Positions 1 to 7,557 of a stretch of DNA of 64,000 bases are shown piece by piece. The stretch is taken from NCBI RefSeq assembly GCF_003574445.1, contig NZ_KZ984564.1, positions 164,746 through 228,745 of the forward strand, read 5' to 3'. Under the pieces are notes generated by a model that saw only the letters and a list, made by a program, of their open reading frames with translations, ran no database searches and was not told the origin of the DNA. The stretch is from Streptomyces sp. YIM 130001 (GTDB taxonomy: Bacteria; Actinomycetota; Actinomycetes; Streptomycetales; Streptomycetaceae). The position numbers and the translations under genes were made by a program. Each line of letters opens with the position of its first letter. Position 1 is the first letter of the stretch.

Positions 1-687
1 GTGATGTGGCAGTTCGCCGAGGCCATCCGCGGTCTCGCCGACGGCTGCCTCGAACTCGGCACCCCGGTCACCGGCGGCAATGTCTCGCTGTACAACCAGA
101 CCGGCGAGGCCGCCATCCACCCGACGCCGGTCGTCGCCGTCCTCGGTGTGATCGACGACGTGGCCCGGCGCACCCCGATCGCCTTCCGGGAGAGCGGCCA
201 GCTGCTGTACCTGCTCGGCGACACCCGCCAGGAGTTCGGCGGTTCCGCCTGGTCGGACGTCGTGCACGGGCACCTCGGCGGGCTGCCGCCGAAGGTCGAC
301 CTCGGGCGCGAGCAGCTGCTCGCCGAGATCCTGATCTCGGCCTCGCGCGACGGCATGATCGACGCCGCACACGACCTGTCCGACGGTGGTCTGGTGCAGG
401 CGGTCACGGAGTCCTGTCTGCGCGGCGGCAACGGCGCGCGGCTCGTCGTCCCCGACGGCCTCGACGCGTTCACTCTCCTGTTCTCGGAGTCGGCCGGTCG
501 TGCCGTGGTCGCGGTGCCGCGCAGCGAGGAGCTCCGCTTCACCGACATGTGCGGTGCGCGGGGGCTTCCGGCGACCCGGATCGGCGTGGTCGACGGTGAC
601 GCGGTGGAGGTGCAGGGCGAGTTCACGCTGTCGCTGGCCGAGCTGCGCTCCGCGCACCAGGAGACGGTGCCCTCGCTCTTCGCCTGA
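1..687 (+). CDS. purL: Phosphoribosylformylglycinamidine synthase subunit PurL, C-terminal part (cut by window edge)
   Basis: This is the last 228 residues of PurL, the cytosolic ATP-dependent synthetase that converts FGAR to FGAM in purine synthesis. The stretch GTPVTGGNVSLYN near the start and AAHDLSDGGLVQAV in the middle are characteristic of the second AIRS-like half of PurL. Position 1 is an internal codon: the gene runs in from the left, and roughly two thirds of the protein lies outside the window. It ends in TGA at 685-687. purF and purM lie 7 to 10 kb further on in the same orientation, so the purine genes are neighbours but not one tight operon. Confidence 0.95.
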   Translation: MMWQFAEAIRGLADGCLELGTPVTGGNVSLYNQTGEAAIHPTPVVAVLGVIDDVARRTPIAFRESGQLLYLLGDTRQEFGGSAWSDVVHGHLGGLPPKVDLGREQLLAEILISASRDGMIDAAHDLSDGGLVQAVTESCLRGGNGARLVVPDGLDAFTLLFSESAGRAVVAVPRSEELRFTDMCGARGLPATRIGVVDGDAVEVQGEFTLSLAELRSAHQETVPSLFA

Positions 688-906
688 GCACGGAGTTCGT
701 TCACCCGCGGCCCCCGTTCCGGATCCGTCCGGGCGGGGGCCGCGGCGTGCCCGGGGGAGCGGGTGTCGCTCCGCGTGGTCTCCGCCGGCCGGGCTTCCGT
801 AATAGCGTGTTCCGACCTACCGCGCGCCCGACCCGCACCTGACGCGCTCCACGCCCGACCGGATCCGAGCCGGCTCGACCCGTACCGCGAGAACCCGGGG
901 GAACTC

Positions 907-1737
907 ATGCTCGTACGCAAGTCGTTCGCCGTCCTGCAGCGCCTGCTCCTGGTGGCCTTCGTGGCGCTGATCGTGGTCTACCTGATCAAGGACCTGCAGC
1001 CGCCGCTGTGGATCGTCTTCGGCCCGCTGATCGTCTCGTACGCGATCGGGATCACGCTCGGACGGATGTCGAGCCGGTACCAGAAGAGCGTGCGGCACGA
1101 GACGGTGGAGGTGCAGGCGCCGGTCACCGGACGCTGGTCCGCGATGAACAGCCCGGCGGACCGCACGCCGAGCCACGGCGTCCACCACTTCGGCCAGACC
1201 TACGCCATCGACGTGGTGCCCGAGCCGGAGGGCACGGGCCGTCCGCGCTTCGCCTGGCTGTGGCCGATCGCGCGGCGCCCGGAGTCGTTCCCGGGTTTCG
1301 GCAGCCCGCTCTACGCGGTCGCGGACGCCACCGTGGTCGCCATGTCCGACGGCCGGCGTGACCATCTGAGCCGGAACTCGGTGATCGGGTTCCTCTACGT
1401 GCTCCTGGCCGAGGGGGAGCTGCGCGGACTCCTCGGCCCCGACCGGGTGTTGGGCAACCACGTGATCCTGGACCTCGGCGATGGCCTGTACGCCGCGTAC
1501 GCCCACGTCCAGCGAGGGTCGATCCCCGTCCGCGCGGGCGACCGGGTCGCCGCCGGTCAGCTCCTCGGCCGCTGCGGCAACTCGGGAAACACCACCGAAC
1601 CGCATCTGCACTTCCAGCTGATGGACGGACCGGACCTCGACACCGCCCGCGGCAGGCCGTTCCGCTGGCGGAACGTCGGAGTGCCGCGGAACGGCGAGCG
1701 GTTCACGGTCGACTCGGCGCCCTCCGCGCAGGAGTGA
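907..1737 (+). CDS. Membrane-anchored M23 (LytM-type) peptidase-like protein
   Basis: The 276-residue protein has two hydrophobic helices near the N terminus (about residues 10-27 and 33-51), then an M23/LytM fold. The zinc-binding pattern is visible as H93/H94...D102 (HHFGQTYAID) and the HLHF motif at about 233-236, with GNSGN just before it. M23 enzymes cut peptidoglycan cross-links. Here the domain would sit on the membrane surface, which implies cell-wall remodelling. I chose the ATG at 907 because GGGGGAA precedes it; an in-frame start at 763 would add an unconvincing Arg/Pro-rich lead. Substrate is unknown, and binding of the incomplete-looking first zinc site is not certain. Confidence 0.82.
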   Translation: MLVRKSFAVLQRLLLVAFVALIVVYLIKDLQPPLWIVFGPLIVSYAIGITLGRMSSRYQKSVRHETVEVQAPVTGRWSAMNSPADRTPSHGVHHFGQTYAIDVVPEPEGTGRPRFAWLWPIARRPESFPGFGSPLYAVADATVVAMSDGRRDHLSRNSVIGFLYVLLAEGELRGLLGPDRVLGNHVILDLGDGLYAAYAHVQRGSIPVRAGDRVAAGQLLGRCGNSGNTTEPHLHFQLMDGPDLDTARGRPFRWRNVGVPRNGERFTVDSAPSAQE

Positions 1738-1782
1738 GCGGCAGCGCCGATCTCGCCCGCCGGCAGAGCTATTCTCGCCCGC

Positions 1783-2577
1783 ATGCCGACAGCCAAGCCC
1801 CGCGCCCGTACGTACGACTCCGCCAAGATCAGGGCGGCCGTGACCCGGCAGTTCGGCCAGGTGCACGGCGCGATCCGCGGGTTGACCGCGGAGCAGCTCG
1901 CGGCGCCCACCGGGCTCGGCGACTGGACGGTACGTGAGCTCGCCGTGCATCTGACCATGACGGTCGAGAGCGTCAGCCGCTGCCTGGACGAGCCGGAGCC
2001 CGCCGGGCGGCCGACCGGGCTGCTCGAGTACCCGCAGCTGACGGCCGGTTTCGCCGAGGCGGTCGCCGAGCACACGCAGGGGGTCGCGGAGCGGAAGCCG
2101 GATCTGGTGGGGCTCTACGACGAGGTGGCCGAGCGGTTCGAACGCCGCCTCGCCGACGCCACCGACGGCCGACTGCTCGCCGTGCGGTCCGGCGCGATGA
2201 GACTCGCCGACTACCTGGTCACCCGTACCGTCGAACTCGTCGTCCACACCGATGACTTGAACCGTGCGACGGGCCTCGGGATCCCGCTGGAGCGCCAGGC
2301 GGTCGCCGCCTGCACGCGGCTGCTCGCCGACACCCTCGCCGCCCGGGCACCCGGTGCGTCCACGGAGGTCCGCATCCCGCCGTACGCCGTCGTGCAGTGC
2401 ATCGAAGGCCCTCGCCACACCCGCGGCACCCCGCCGAACGTGGTGGAGACCGACCCGCTGACCTGGATCCGGCTGGCCACCGGACGGACGGACTGGCAGT
2501 CGGCCCTGGACGGGGCGAAGGTCGCCGCCAGCGGCGAGCGGGCCGACCTCGCGGCGCTGCTGCCGCTGATGAGCTGA
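1783..2577 (+). CDS. Mycothiol-type maleylpyruvate isomerase / sterol carrier family protein
   Basis: A 264-residue cytosolic protein. The N-terminal ~160 residues resemble the DinB-like four-helix fold of actinobacterial maleylpyruvate isomerases (LTAEQLAAPTGLGDWTVRELAVHLT, with a conserved His in HLT, and VVHTDDLNRA later). The C-terminal part resembles the small sterol-carrier-like domain found in this family. Members that are characterised use mycothiol, but most are uncharacterised. The ATG at 1783 has no ribosome binding site. A TATTCT hexamer at 1770-1775 lies seven bases upstream of the ATG, so the transcript may be leaderless. Function beyond the family is not known. Confidence 0.75.
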   Translation: MPTAKPRARTYDSAKIRAAVTRQFGQVHGAIRGLTAEQLAAPTGLGDWTVRELAVHLTMTVESVSRCLDEPEPAGRPTGLLEYPQLTAGFAEAVAEHTQGVAERKPDLVGLYDEVAERFERRLADATDGRLLAVRSGAMRLADYLVTRTVELVVHTDDLNRATGLGIPLERQAVAACTRLLADTLAARAPGASTEVRIPPYAVVQCIEGPRHTRGTPPNVVETDPLTWIRLATGRTDWQSALDGAKVAASGERADLAALLPLMS

Positions 2578-2593
2578 GCCCCGCGCGCGGCAC

Positions 2594-2700
2594 GGACGGA
2601 AGCGTGTCCGTCACCAGGACGGAAGCGTGTCGGTCACCAGGACGGAAGCGTGTCGGTCACCAGGACGGAACCGTGTCCGTCACCAGGACGGAACCGGATC
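2594..2700 (+). repeat. 23-bp tandem repeat, four and a half units, each with hairpin potential
   Basis: Units of 23 bp begin at 2594, 2617, 2640 and 2663, with a partial unit from 2686. Each unit contains TCCGTC or TCGGTC, then ACCAG, then GACGGA, so each can fold into a small stem-loop; the first and fourth units pair perfectly and the middle two carry one changed base. The array fills almost the whole gap between the stop at 2577 and the lipoprotein start at 2725. Copy number could vary by slippage. Confidence 0.9.
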
Positions 2701-2724
2701 CCCCACTGCTTCCGTCACAGGCAC

Positions 2725-3672
2725 ATGCATACGCAGCGCAGCACACTCAGCGCCGTCGCCGTCGCCGTGGCCGCCCTCGGCCTGCTCACCGCCTGCGGGA
2801 CCGAGAAGGCGGGTTCGGAGGGTTCGAAGGAGGTCGGCGGGGCGCCCGAAGCGTCCCTCGCCGGCCAGAAGTGGCAGGTCGAGAGCATCACCGTGGACGG
2901 CAGGACGACGAAGGCAGCGGTCGGCGCGGCCCACGTCGCGTTCAAGGACGGCAAGGCCACCGGCAACCTCGGCTGCAACGGCTTCGGTGGTGAGGCCGCC
3001 GTCGAGGGCGACTCGGTCAAGGTCGGCAAGCTGATCCGGACCCAGATGGCCTGCGGCAAGAAGATCACCGGTTTCGAGAACCGGGCGATCGAGGCGCTCT
3101 CCGACGGCAGCCTGAAGGCCGCCGTGGACGGCGACCGCCTCACGCTCACCGCGGGCAACGGCGACCGGATCGCGCTGACTTCCAAGCCTGCCGCCCCGCT
3201 TGTCGGCACCAAGTGGAAGGTCGGCTCGGTCGTCGACAAGAAGGCGGCCCGGTCCCTCCCGAAGGAGGTCGATGCGCATCTGACGTTCGGCAAGGACGGC
3301 ACCGTACGCGGCAACCTCGGCTGCAACGACGTCACCGCCAAGGCCGACGTCCGGGACAACGGAAAGATCGAACTCGGCTCGGCGGGCGCGACCCGCAAGA
3401 TGTGCCCGGGCGACAAGATGAAGACCGAGCGGTCCCTGCTCGCCCTCTTCGGCAAGACCGTCGACTACACGCACGAGGGCGACCGCCTGACCCTGACGAA
3501 TCCCGCCGACGGCAAGGGCGCGGCGGCGAAGGCCGCGACGGACGCGAAGCCGGGCGCCGGTGAGAAGTCGGGCGCCGGTGAGAAGTCGGGTGCGGGTGAG
3601 AAGTCGGGCGCGGGCGAGAAGTCGGAGCCCGGCGCGCAGACCGGATCCGTTTCGAACCCGGACGGCGAGTAG
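2725..3672 (+). CDS. Lipoprotein with two META domains and a repeated GAGEKS tail
   Basis: A 315-residue exported lipoprotein. The signal peptide ends in the lipobox L21-T22-A23-C24. Two META domains follow, each recognisable by a WxVxS start, GNLGCNGF or GNLGCND in the middle, and a late Met-Cys (TQMACG, RKMCPG). META domains are found in E. coli HslJ and related surface proteins; their biochemical role is poorly known. The last ~45 residues hold four copies of an 18-bp unit (3552-3623) giving AGEKSG repeats. The in-frame ATG at 2650 lies inside the minisatellite, so the signal-peptide ATG at 2725 was chosen. It converges on the protease gene that follows. Confidence 0.85.
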   Translation: MHTQRSTLSAVAVAVAALGLLTACGTEKAGSEGSKEVGGAPEASLAGQKWQVESITVDGRTTKAAVGAAHVAFKDGKATGNLGCNGFGGEAAVEGDSVKVGKLIRTQMACGKKITGFENRAIEALSDGSLKAAVDGDRLTLTAGNGDRIALTSKPAAPLVGTKWKVGSVVDKKAARSLPKEVDAHLTFGKDGTVRGNLGCNDVTAKADVRDNGKIELGSAGATRKMCPGDKMKTERSLLALFGKTVDYTHEGDRLTLTNPADGKGAAAKAATDAKPGAGEKSGAGEKSGAGEKSGAGEKSEPGAQTGSVSNPDGE

Positions 3673-3877
3673 ACCGGACGGCCGGGCGGCGCACCGGGCC
3701 TGGCCGCGCCTCAAGTCCGCCGGAGAATCAGGAAGTTGAGCCGCCGGAACCGGGCATCCCGCCCGGCCGGCAGCCCCCAGGAGGTCCGCACAGCACTGTC
3801 GCGCCCCCCTCCCCCGTCCGACCGGCGGCAGAGGCACCCCGTAGGGACGCCCCGCCGGTTCCCCCCGGCCGGACCGT

Positions 3878-3909
3878 GCGCGGGCCCACCACCCCGATGG
3901 GGCCCGCGC
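3878..3909. terminator. GC-rich hairpin between convergent genes
   Basis: GCGCGGGCCC at 3878-3887 pairs exactly with GGGCCCGCGC at 3900-3909 around a 12-base loop. It lies in the 342-bp gap (3673-4014) between the convergent META lipoprotein and protease genes and could end transcription from both sides. No T-run follows, as is usual for Streptomyces terminators. I see no gene in the rest of this gap. Confidence 0.6.
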
Positions 3910-4014
3910 CGGCCGTTCTCGGAACCGCCCCAGGGATCCCTCACCCCCGGACGGTCCCGGTACGGACCGCTTCGAGTGGCCCGTACCTACCCGGGCCGCC
4001 CGCACGATCCGAAC

Positions 4015-5352
4015 TCAGACCCGCGTCGCCCGCCCGCGACGCGACCGCAGCAGGAAGACCGCACCGACCGCGAGCAGCAGGCCGCCGCCCACCGCCGACG
4101 GCAGCGTCTGGTCGGATTCGGCGCCGGTCGCGGCGAGATCGCCGTCGGCCTTCCCGGCCGAAGTGTCCTGCCCGGCAGCCGACTCCGCGGCCTTCGTCCG
4201 CTCGGTCTGGGGCTCCGCGCCCGAGGCGTCCTCGGACGACCCGCCGCCCTTCGCCCCGCCCTTCGCCGCGGCCGGCGCCGGGACGCCGTCCAGCGAGACG
4301 GCCACCTTCGCCGAGTCCTCGCCCGCGTCGACGACCTTCACCTCGACCTCGGCCGAGGGATCGGCCAGCGTCTTCCCGGCCGCGAGCGCGTCGGCGTCCG
4401 GCGCACCCTCCGACTCGTGGTGGTCGGCGTCGGGCGTGGTGTCGACCAGGGCCGACTCGGCGTACTCGGTCCCGGTCACGCGGTAGGCGTGGACACCCTC
4501 GATGCCCTGGTCCAGATTCCCGGAACCGGCGCGGAACTCCACCACGAGCCGGTCGTCCCCGACCGGTATGTCCAGAGCCCGCACCCCGTCGCCCGTCCCG
4601 TACAGCGAACGCAGTTCGTACGTACCGGATTTGGCGACCCGCACCGCCTCGTCGCCGTTCAGCCACTTGCTGTGGATCAGCTCGGGCGCGGTCAGACCGG
4701 CCGCCCAACCACCGCCGCCCATCGGTGTCTTGTGGCTGGTGTCCTCGGTCTCCTTGCAGGCCGAGAGGTCCGTGCCGGGGCAGCGCAGCCGCATGTGGTG
4801 GCCGTAGCCGAAGTTGTGCCCGAACTCGTGGACCAGGGCGGTCATGCTCATCTCTTTGCCGTCGTTCGGCATCCAGGTGGTGCCGCCGCCGACCGAGCCG
4901 AGGCCCGCGTAGTCGCAGCCGGCCTTCTCGCTGGGGAAGACGATCGAGAGGTGCTCGTAGTCGTCCTCGGTGACGCCCTTGCCGGCCAGGGCCTTCTCGG
5001 TGAGCTCGGCGATCCGGCCGCTGTCGCAGCCGGACGCCGACATGGGCAGCTCGATGCCGCCCAGCACACCGTCGCCCGAGGCCGGCGCGAAGGTCGTAGC
5101 GTCCCGGGTCACTTCGTTGTAGTACGAGGTCAGGGACTCCGAATCGCCGAAGTACGCCTTCTCGAGCATGGCCTCGGTGGCCGCCGGGTCCGCGAAGGAG
5201 TCGTCCGTGAAGCCGACCATCACGACCTGGACGCGCCGCTCGTCGGGCGCCTCGGCGGCCGCCGCCGGTGCGAGCGAACCGGCGGCGAGCGCCGTGCCGC
5301 AGGCGAGTGCGCCGAATGCCGAACGGCGCCGGGCGCGCGGGGACACCAGCAT
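4015..5352 (-). CDS. Secreted zinc metalloprotease (metzincin-type) with LAXTG sortase anchor
   Basis: A 445-residue exported protein with an Arg-rich N-terminal signal peptide ending near AAAAEA (about residue 34). The catalytic zinc motif is HEFGHNFGYGH: H175, E176, H179, G182 and H185, the HExxHxxGxxH signature of metzincins such as gametolysin or reprolysin-like enzymes. A spacer rich in Ala, Gly and charge follows. The C terminus has LAATG at 406-410, then a hydrophobic helix and RSRRGR, the sorting signal used by Streptomyces class E sortases. It is therefore predicted to be cell-wall anchored. The ATG at 5352 was preferred over ATGs at 5379 and 5433 because GGAAGGA lies nine bases upstream. 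Substrate is unknown. Confidence 0.85.
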   Translation of the reverse strand: MLVSPRARRRSAFGALACGTALAAGSLAPAAAAEAPDERRVQVVMVGFTDDSFADPAATEAMLEKAYFGDSESLTSYYNEVTRDATTFAPASGDGVLGGIELPMSASGCDSGRIAELTEKALAGKGVTEDDYEHLSIVFPSEKAGCDYAGLGSVGGGTTWMPNDGKEMSMTALVHEFGHNFGYGHHMRLRCPGTDLSACKETEDTSHKTPMGGGGWAAGLTAPELIHSKWLNGDEAVRVAKSGTYELRSLYGTGDGVRALDIPVGDDRLVVEFRAGSGNLDQGIEGVHAYRVTGTEYAESALVDTTPDADHHESEGAPDADALAAGKTLADPSAEVEVKVVDAGEDSAKVAVSLDGVPAPAAAKGGAKGGGSSEDASGAEPQTERTKAAESAAGQDTSAGKADGDLAATGAESDQTLPSAVGGGLLLAVGAVFLLRSRRGRATRV

Positions 5353-5523
5353 GGTGAGAGATCCTTCCGGACACGTCATGGGGATTCCGGGCGGAGAACT
5401 CGCCGGAGTCCGGGCCACGTTAGGTGCCCTCACGCCCCACCAGCCCCCTCACCACAGGGCGTTAGGGCTGCCTTGAGGCTGCCTTAAGGATCACCGGACC
5501 CGCCGCCCGACGCCGGCTCCTCA

Positions 5524-7038
5524 TCAGGCGGGATACGGCAGCAGCTCGTCGTTCACCGCCTCCCACCTGCCCCGCAGTTCGGCGAGCAGTTCGCGCTCCG
5601 CGGTTGCTCGGTCGGCCTGCTCGCGCTGGTCGGTGCCCAGGTCGAAGAGCTGGTCCGCGCCGCTCTTGCCGCGGTAGTACTTCCAGTCGCCGCGGCGCAG
5701 CGCCCGTTCGCCCCTGACCCGCCAGAACAGGTCCCGCTCCGGTACCTTCTCGCCGCGCAGCAGATATCCGGCCAGGCTCGTACCGTCCAGCGGGTAGGCG
5801 GGATGCGGCCGCGCACCCGCGATCTCGAGCAATGTGGCGGTCCAGTCCGGCGTGAACACCGGCTCCCCGCTGACCTGCCCGCCGTCGATCCGGGCCGGCC
5901 AGCGCAGCAGCGCCGGCACCCGGATACCGCCCTCCTGCAGCGACGCCTTGTTCCCGCTCAGCGGCCAGTTGTACGAGAAGCGCTCGCCGCCGTTGTCGCT
6001 GGCGAAGAACACCAGCGTGTCCCGCTCCTGCCCGCTGGCGCGCAACGCGGCGAGCACCCGGCCGACGGACCGGTCCAGGTCCTCGACCATCTCCGTGTAC
6101 TTGGCGATCGAGCCGCCGTCCGCGTGCCAGAGCGCCCGCGCGTCGCCGGCCTTGATCCGGCGCACGATCTCGGCGCTCTGCTCGGTGTCGCCGTCGGCGA
6201 TCCAGGGCCAGTGCGGGGTGGTGAAGTTCAGGTTCAGGAGCCACGGCTTGTCGCCCTCGCGGCCCTCGCGCACGTAGTCCTCGGCCCGCTCGGTGAGGAT
6301 CCGGGTGTAGTAGCGCAGGTCCTTGTATTCGGCGTCGCCCTCACGCACCGAACCGCGGTAGAGGTCGTACGTCCCGTCGCCGCCGAGCTTGGAGTAGTAC
6401 TCGAGGGCACCGCCGAAGTTCCCGAAGAACTCGTCCCAGCCGGACTTCGTCGGCGAGTAGTCCGGCAGGAAACCGCAGTGCCATTTGCCGATCAGGGCGG
6501 TCGCGTATCCCGAGTCGCGCAGCAGGGAGGCGAGCGTCGGGTGAGTGGGCTCGAGACCCTCGGAGTTGTCGGCGATCGGCTCGGCGAGCCCGCCCCGCGT
6601 GCGTCCGGGGTAGCGGCCGGTGTACAGGCTGAAGCGGGTGGGGGAGCAGGTCGCCGACCCCGAGTACGCGTCGGTGAAGCGCACGCCCTGGCGGCCCAGC
6701 CGGTCCAGGTTCGGGGTGCGGATGTGCGTCGACCCGTAGCTGGAGAGGTCGGCCCAGCCGAGGTCGTCACCGAGGATGAACAGGATGTTCGGCCGCCGTG
6801 CGTGGCGGCCGGTGGCGGCGGCGAAGGGCCGTTCCCCTACGGCCTCGGCCGGGGCCGCCGACGCCGTACCGCCCGACAGGCCGAGGGCGGCGGCGGCCGC
6901 ACCGGCGCCGACCGCGCCACCGAGGGCCCGCCGGGACAGGGCCGGACCGCCGGCCGGCGCGACGTCGTCGTGCGTTACGGAAGGGCCCTGTGGAGCGGAC
7001 GAATCGTGCTGTGCGGACGAGCCGTGCTGCGCGGACAT
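5524..7038 (-). CDS. Tat-exported arylsulfatase-family sulfatase
   Basis: A 504-residue sulfatase of the alkaline phosphatase superfamily. The twin-arginine segment S-R-R-A-L-G (residues 35-40) and following hydrophobic stretch indicate Tat export. Metal-binding Asp91-Asp92 follow ILFILG. The signature CSPTRFSLYTG puts Cys131 in the position converted to formylglycine. Such enzymes release sulfate from sulfate esters. The ATG at 7038 has GGAG six bases upstream; an ATG at 7053 is the alternative. The gene lies downstream of a Cys-containing leader ORF (7181-7270), and a stem ACGCCGT/ACGGCGT at 7054-7073 sits just before its ribosome binding site. Both points suggest induction under sulfur limitation. 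Confidence 0.9.
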   Translation of the reverse strand: MSAQHGSSAQHDSSAPQGPSVTHDDVAPAGGPALSRRALGGAVGAGAAAAALGLSGGTASAAPAEAVGERPFAAATGRHARRPNILFILGDDLGWADLSSYGSTHIRTPNLDRLGRQGVRFTDAYSGSATCSPTRFSLYTGRYPGRTRGGLAEPIADNSEGLEPTHPTLASLLRDSGYATALIGKWHCGFLPDYSPTKSGWDEFFGNFGGALEYYSKLGGDGTYDLYRGSVREGDAEYKDLRYYTRILTERAEDYVREGREGDKPWLLNLNFTTPHWPWIADGDTEQSAEIVRRIKAGDARALWHADGGSIAKYTEMVEDLDRSVGRVLAALRASGQERDTLVFFASDNGGERFSYNWPLSGNKASLQEGGIRVPALLRWPARIDGGQVSGEPVFTPDWTATLLEIAGARPHPAYPLDGTSLAGYLLRGEKVPERDLFWRVRGERALRRGDWKYYRGKSGADQLFDLGTDQREQADRATAERELLAELRGRWEAVNDELLPYPA

Positions 7039-7180
7039 GACGTCTCCAGACATACGCCGTCGCCGTACGGCGTCACCGGTCGTCAGGGCACGTCAGCGCG
7101 CCCGAGACGGCGGCGACCGCGCACGGGGAGGCAGGAAGAAAAAGGGGGAAGGGCGAGGAGGTGCGGAGCGGGAAAGGCGC

Positions 7181-7270
7181 TCAGCGGCAACAGATGGCGC
7201 TCGCGACACGGACCAGGTCGACGTGGCGGCGCTCCACGAGAGTGACCGCGTGGTCACCGAGGGGCTGCAT
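7181..7270 (-). CDS. 29-residue cysteine leader peptide upstream of sulfatase
   Basis: Translating the minus strand from the ATG at 7270 gives a 29-residue peptide ending in HVDLVRVASAICCR and TGA at 7181-7183. The core RRHVDL-RVASA-CC matches the small leader peptides that precede sulfur-acquisition genes in Streptomyces and other actinobacteria. Related polycysteine leaderless ORFs in mycobacteria act as cysteine-responsive attenuators. The two adjacent Cys codons (TGT TGC) lie just before the end, where ribosome stalling would sense Cys-tRNA. The promoter proposed at 7278-7307 would start transcription at or within a base of the ATG. The sulfatase begins 142 bases after the leader stop. 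The role is inferred from these family parallels. Confidence 0.82.
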   Translation of the reverse strand: MQPLGDHAVTLVERRHVDLVRVASAICCR

Positions 7271-7277
7271 GGCCGGG

Positions 7278-7307
7278 AGCCTGACCGAGAACGACCGAAC
7301 CTGTCAA
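7278..7307 (-). promoter_or_regulatory. Candidate promoter for leader peptide and sulfatase
   Basis: On the minus strand a perfect -35 TTGACA (7302-7307) is followed after 18 bases by CAGGCT (7278-7283), a weak -10. Transcription from it would begin about seven bases on, at the leader ATG (7270), making the leader mRNA leaderless. The -10 is the uncertain part. Confidence 0.5.
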
Positions 7308-7520
7308 TGAGGCGTCCGCGCCTCGGACGGATCCGCCCGCCACTGTCCGTACCGCGGACACCGGGCCCCGTGGAATGTGATCCGTGACGCATCCGGGCCG
7401 CTCCGATGCCGTCCGGCGACGGCCTCCGCACGGGCTCCGACGGCCCGCACGAGCGCGATCCGCGCACGTCGGGAGCGGATCACCGGCCCGGGCCCGGCCT
7501 TTCGCGGGCCCCGTCCCCAA

Positions 7521-7550
7521 TTCGGACCAGTGGTCGATCTCGCCTACACT
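7521..7550 (+). promoter_or_regulatory. Candidate purF promoter giving a leaderless transcript
   Basis: TTCGGA (7521-7526) and TACACT (7545-7550) are separated by 18 bases. The purF GTG starts eight bases after the -10 and has no Shine-Dalgarno sequence, so transcription probably starts at the start codon itself. The remainder of the 287-bp gap 7271-7557 shows no gene. Confidence 0.55.
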
Positions 7551-7557
7551 CGGTGGC

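Noticed and set aside
817..2418. 533-residue minus-strand reading frame over the M23 and isomerase genes
   Set aside because: Composition is His/Arg/Asp/Val shadow sequence and both plus-strand genes under it have recognisable domains.
2594..2700. CRISPR-like repeat array
   Set aside because: The 23-bp units are directly contiguous without spacers and no cas genes are near, so it is a minisatellite.
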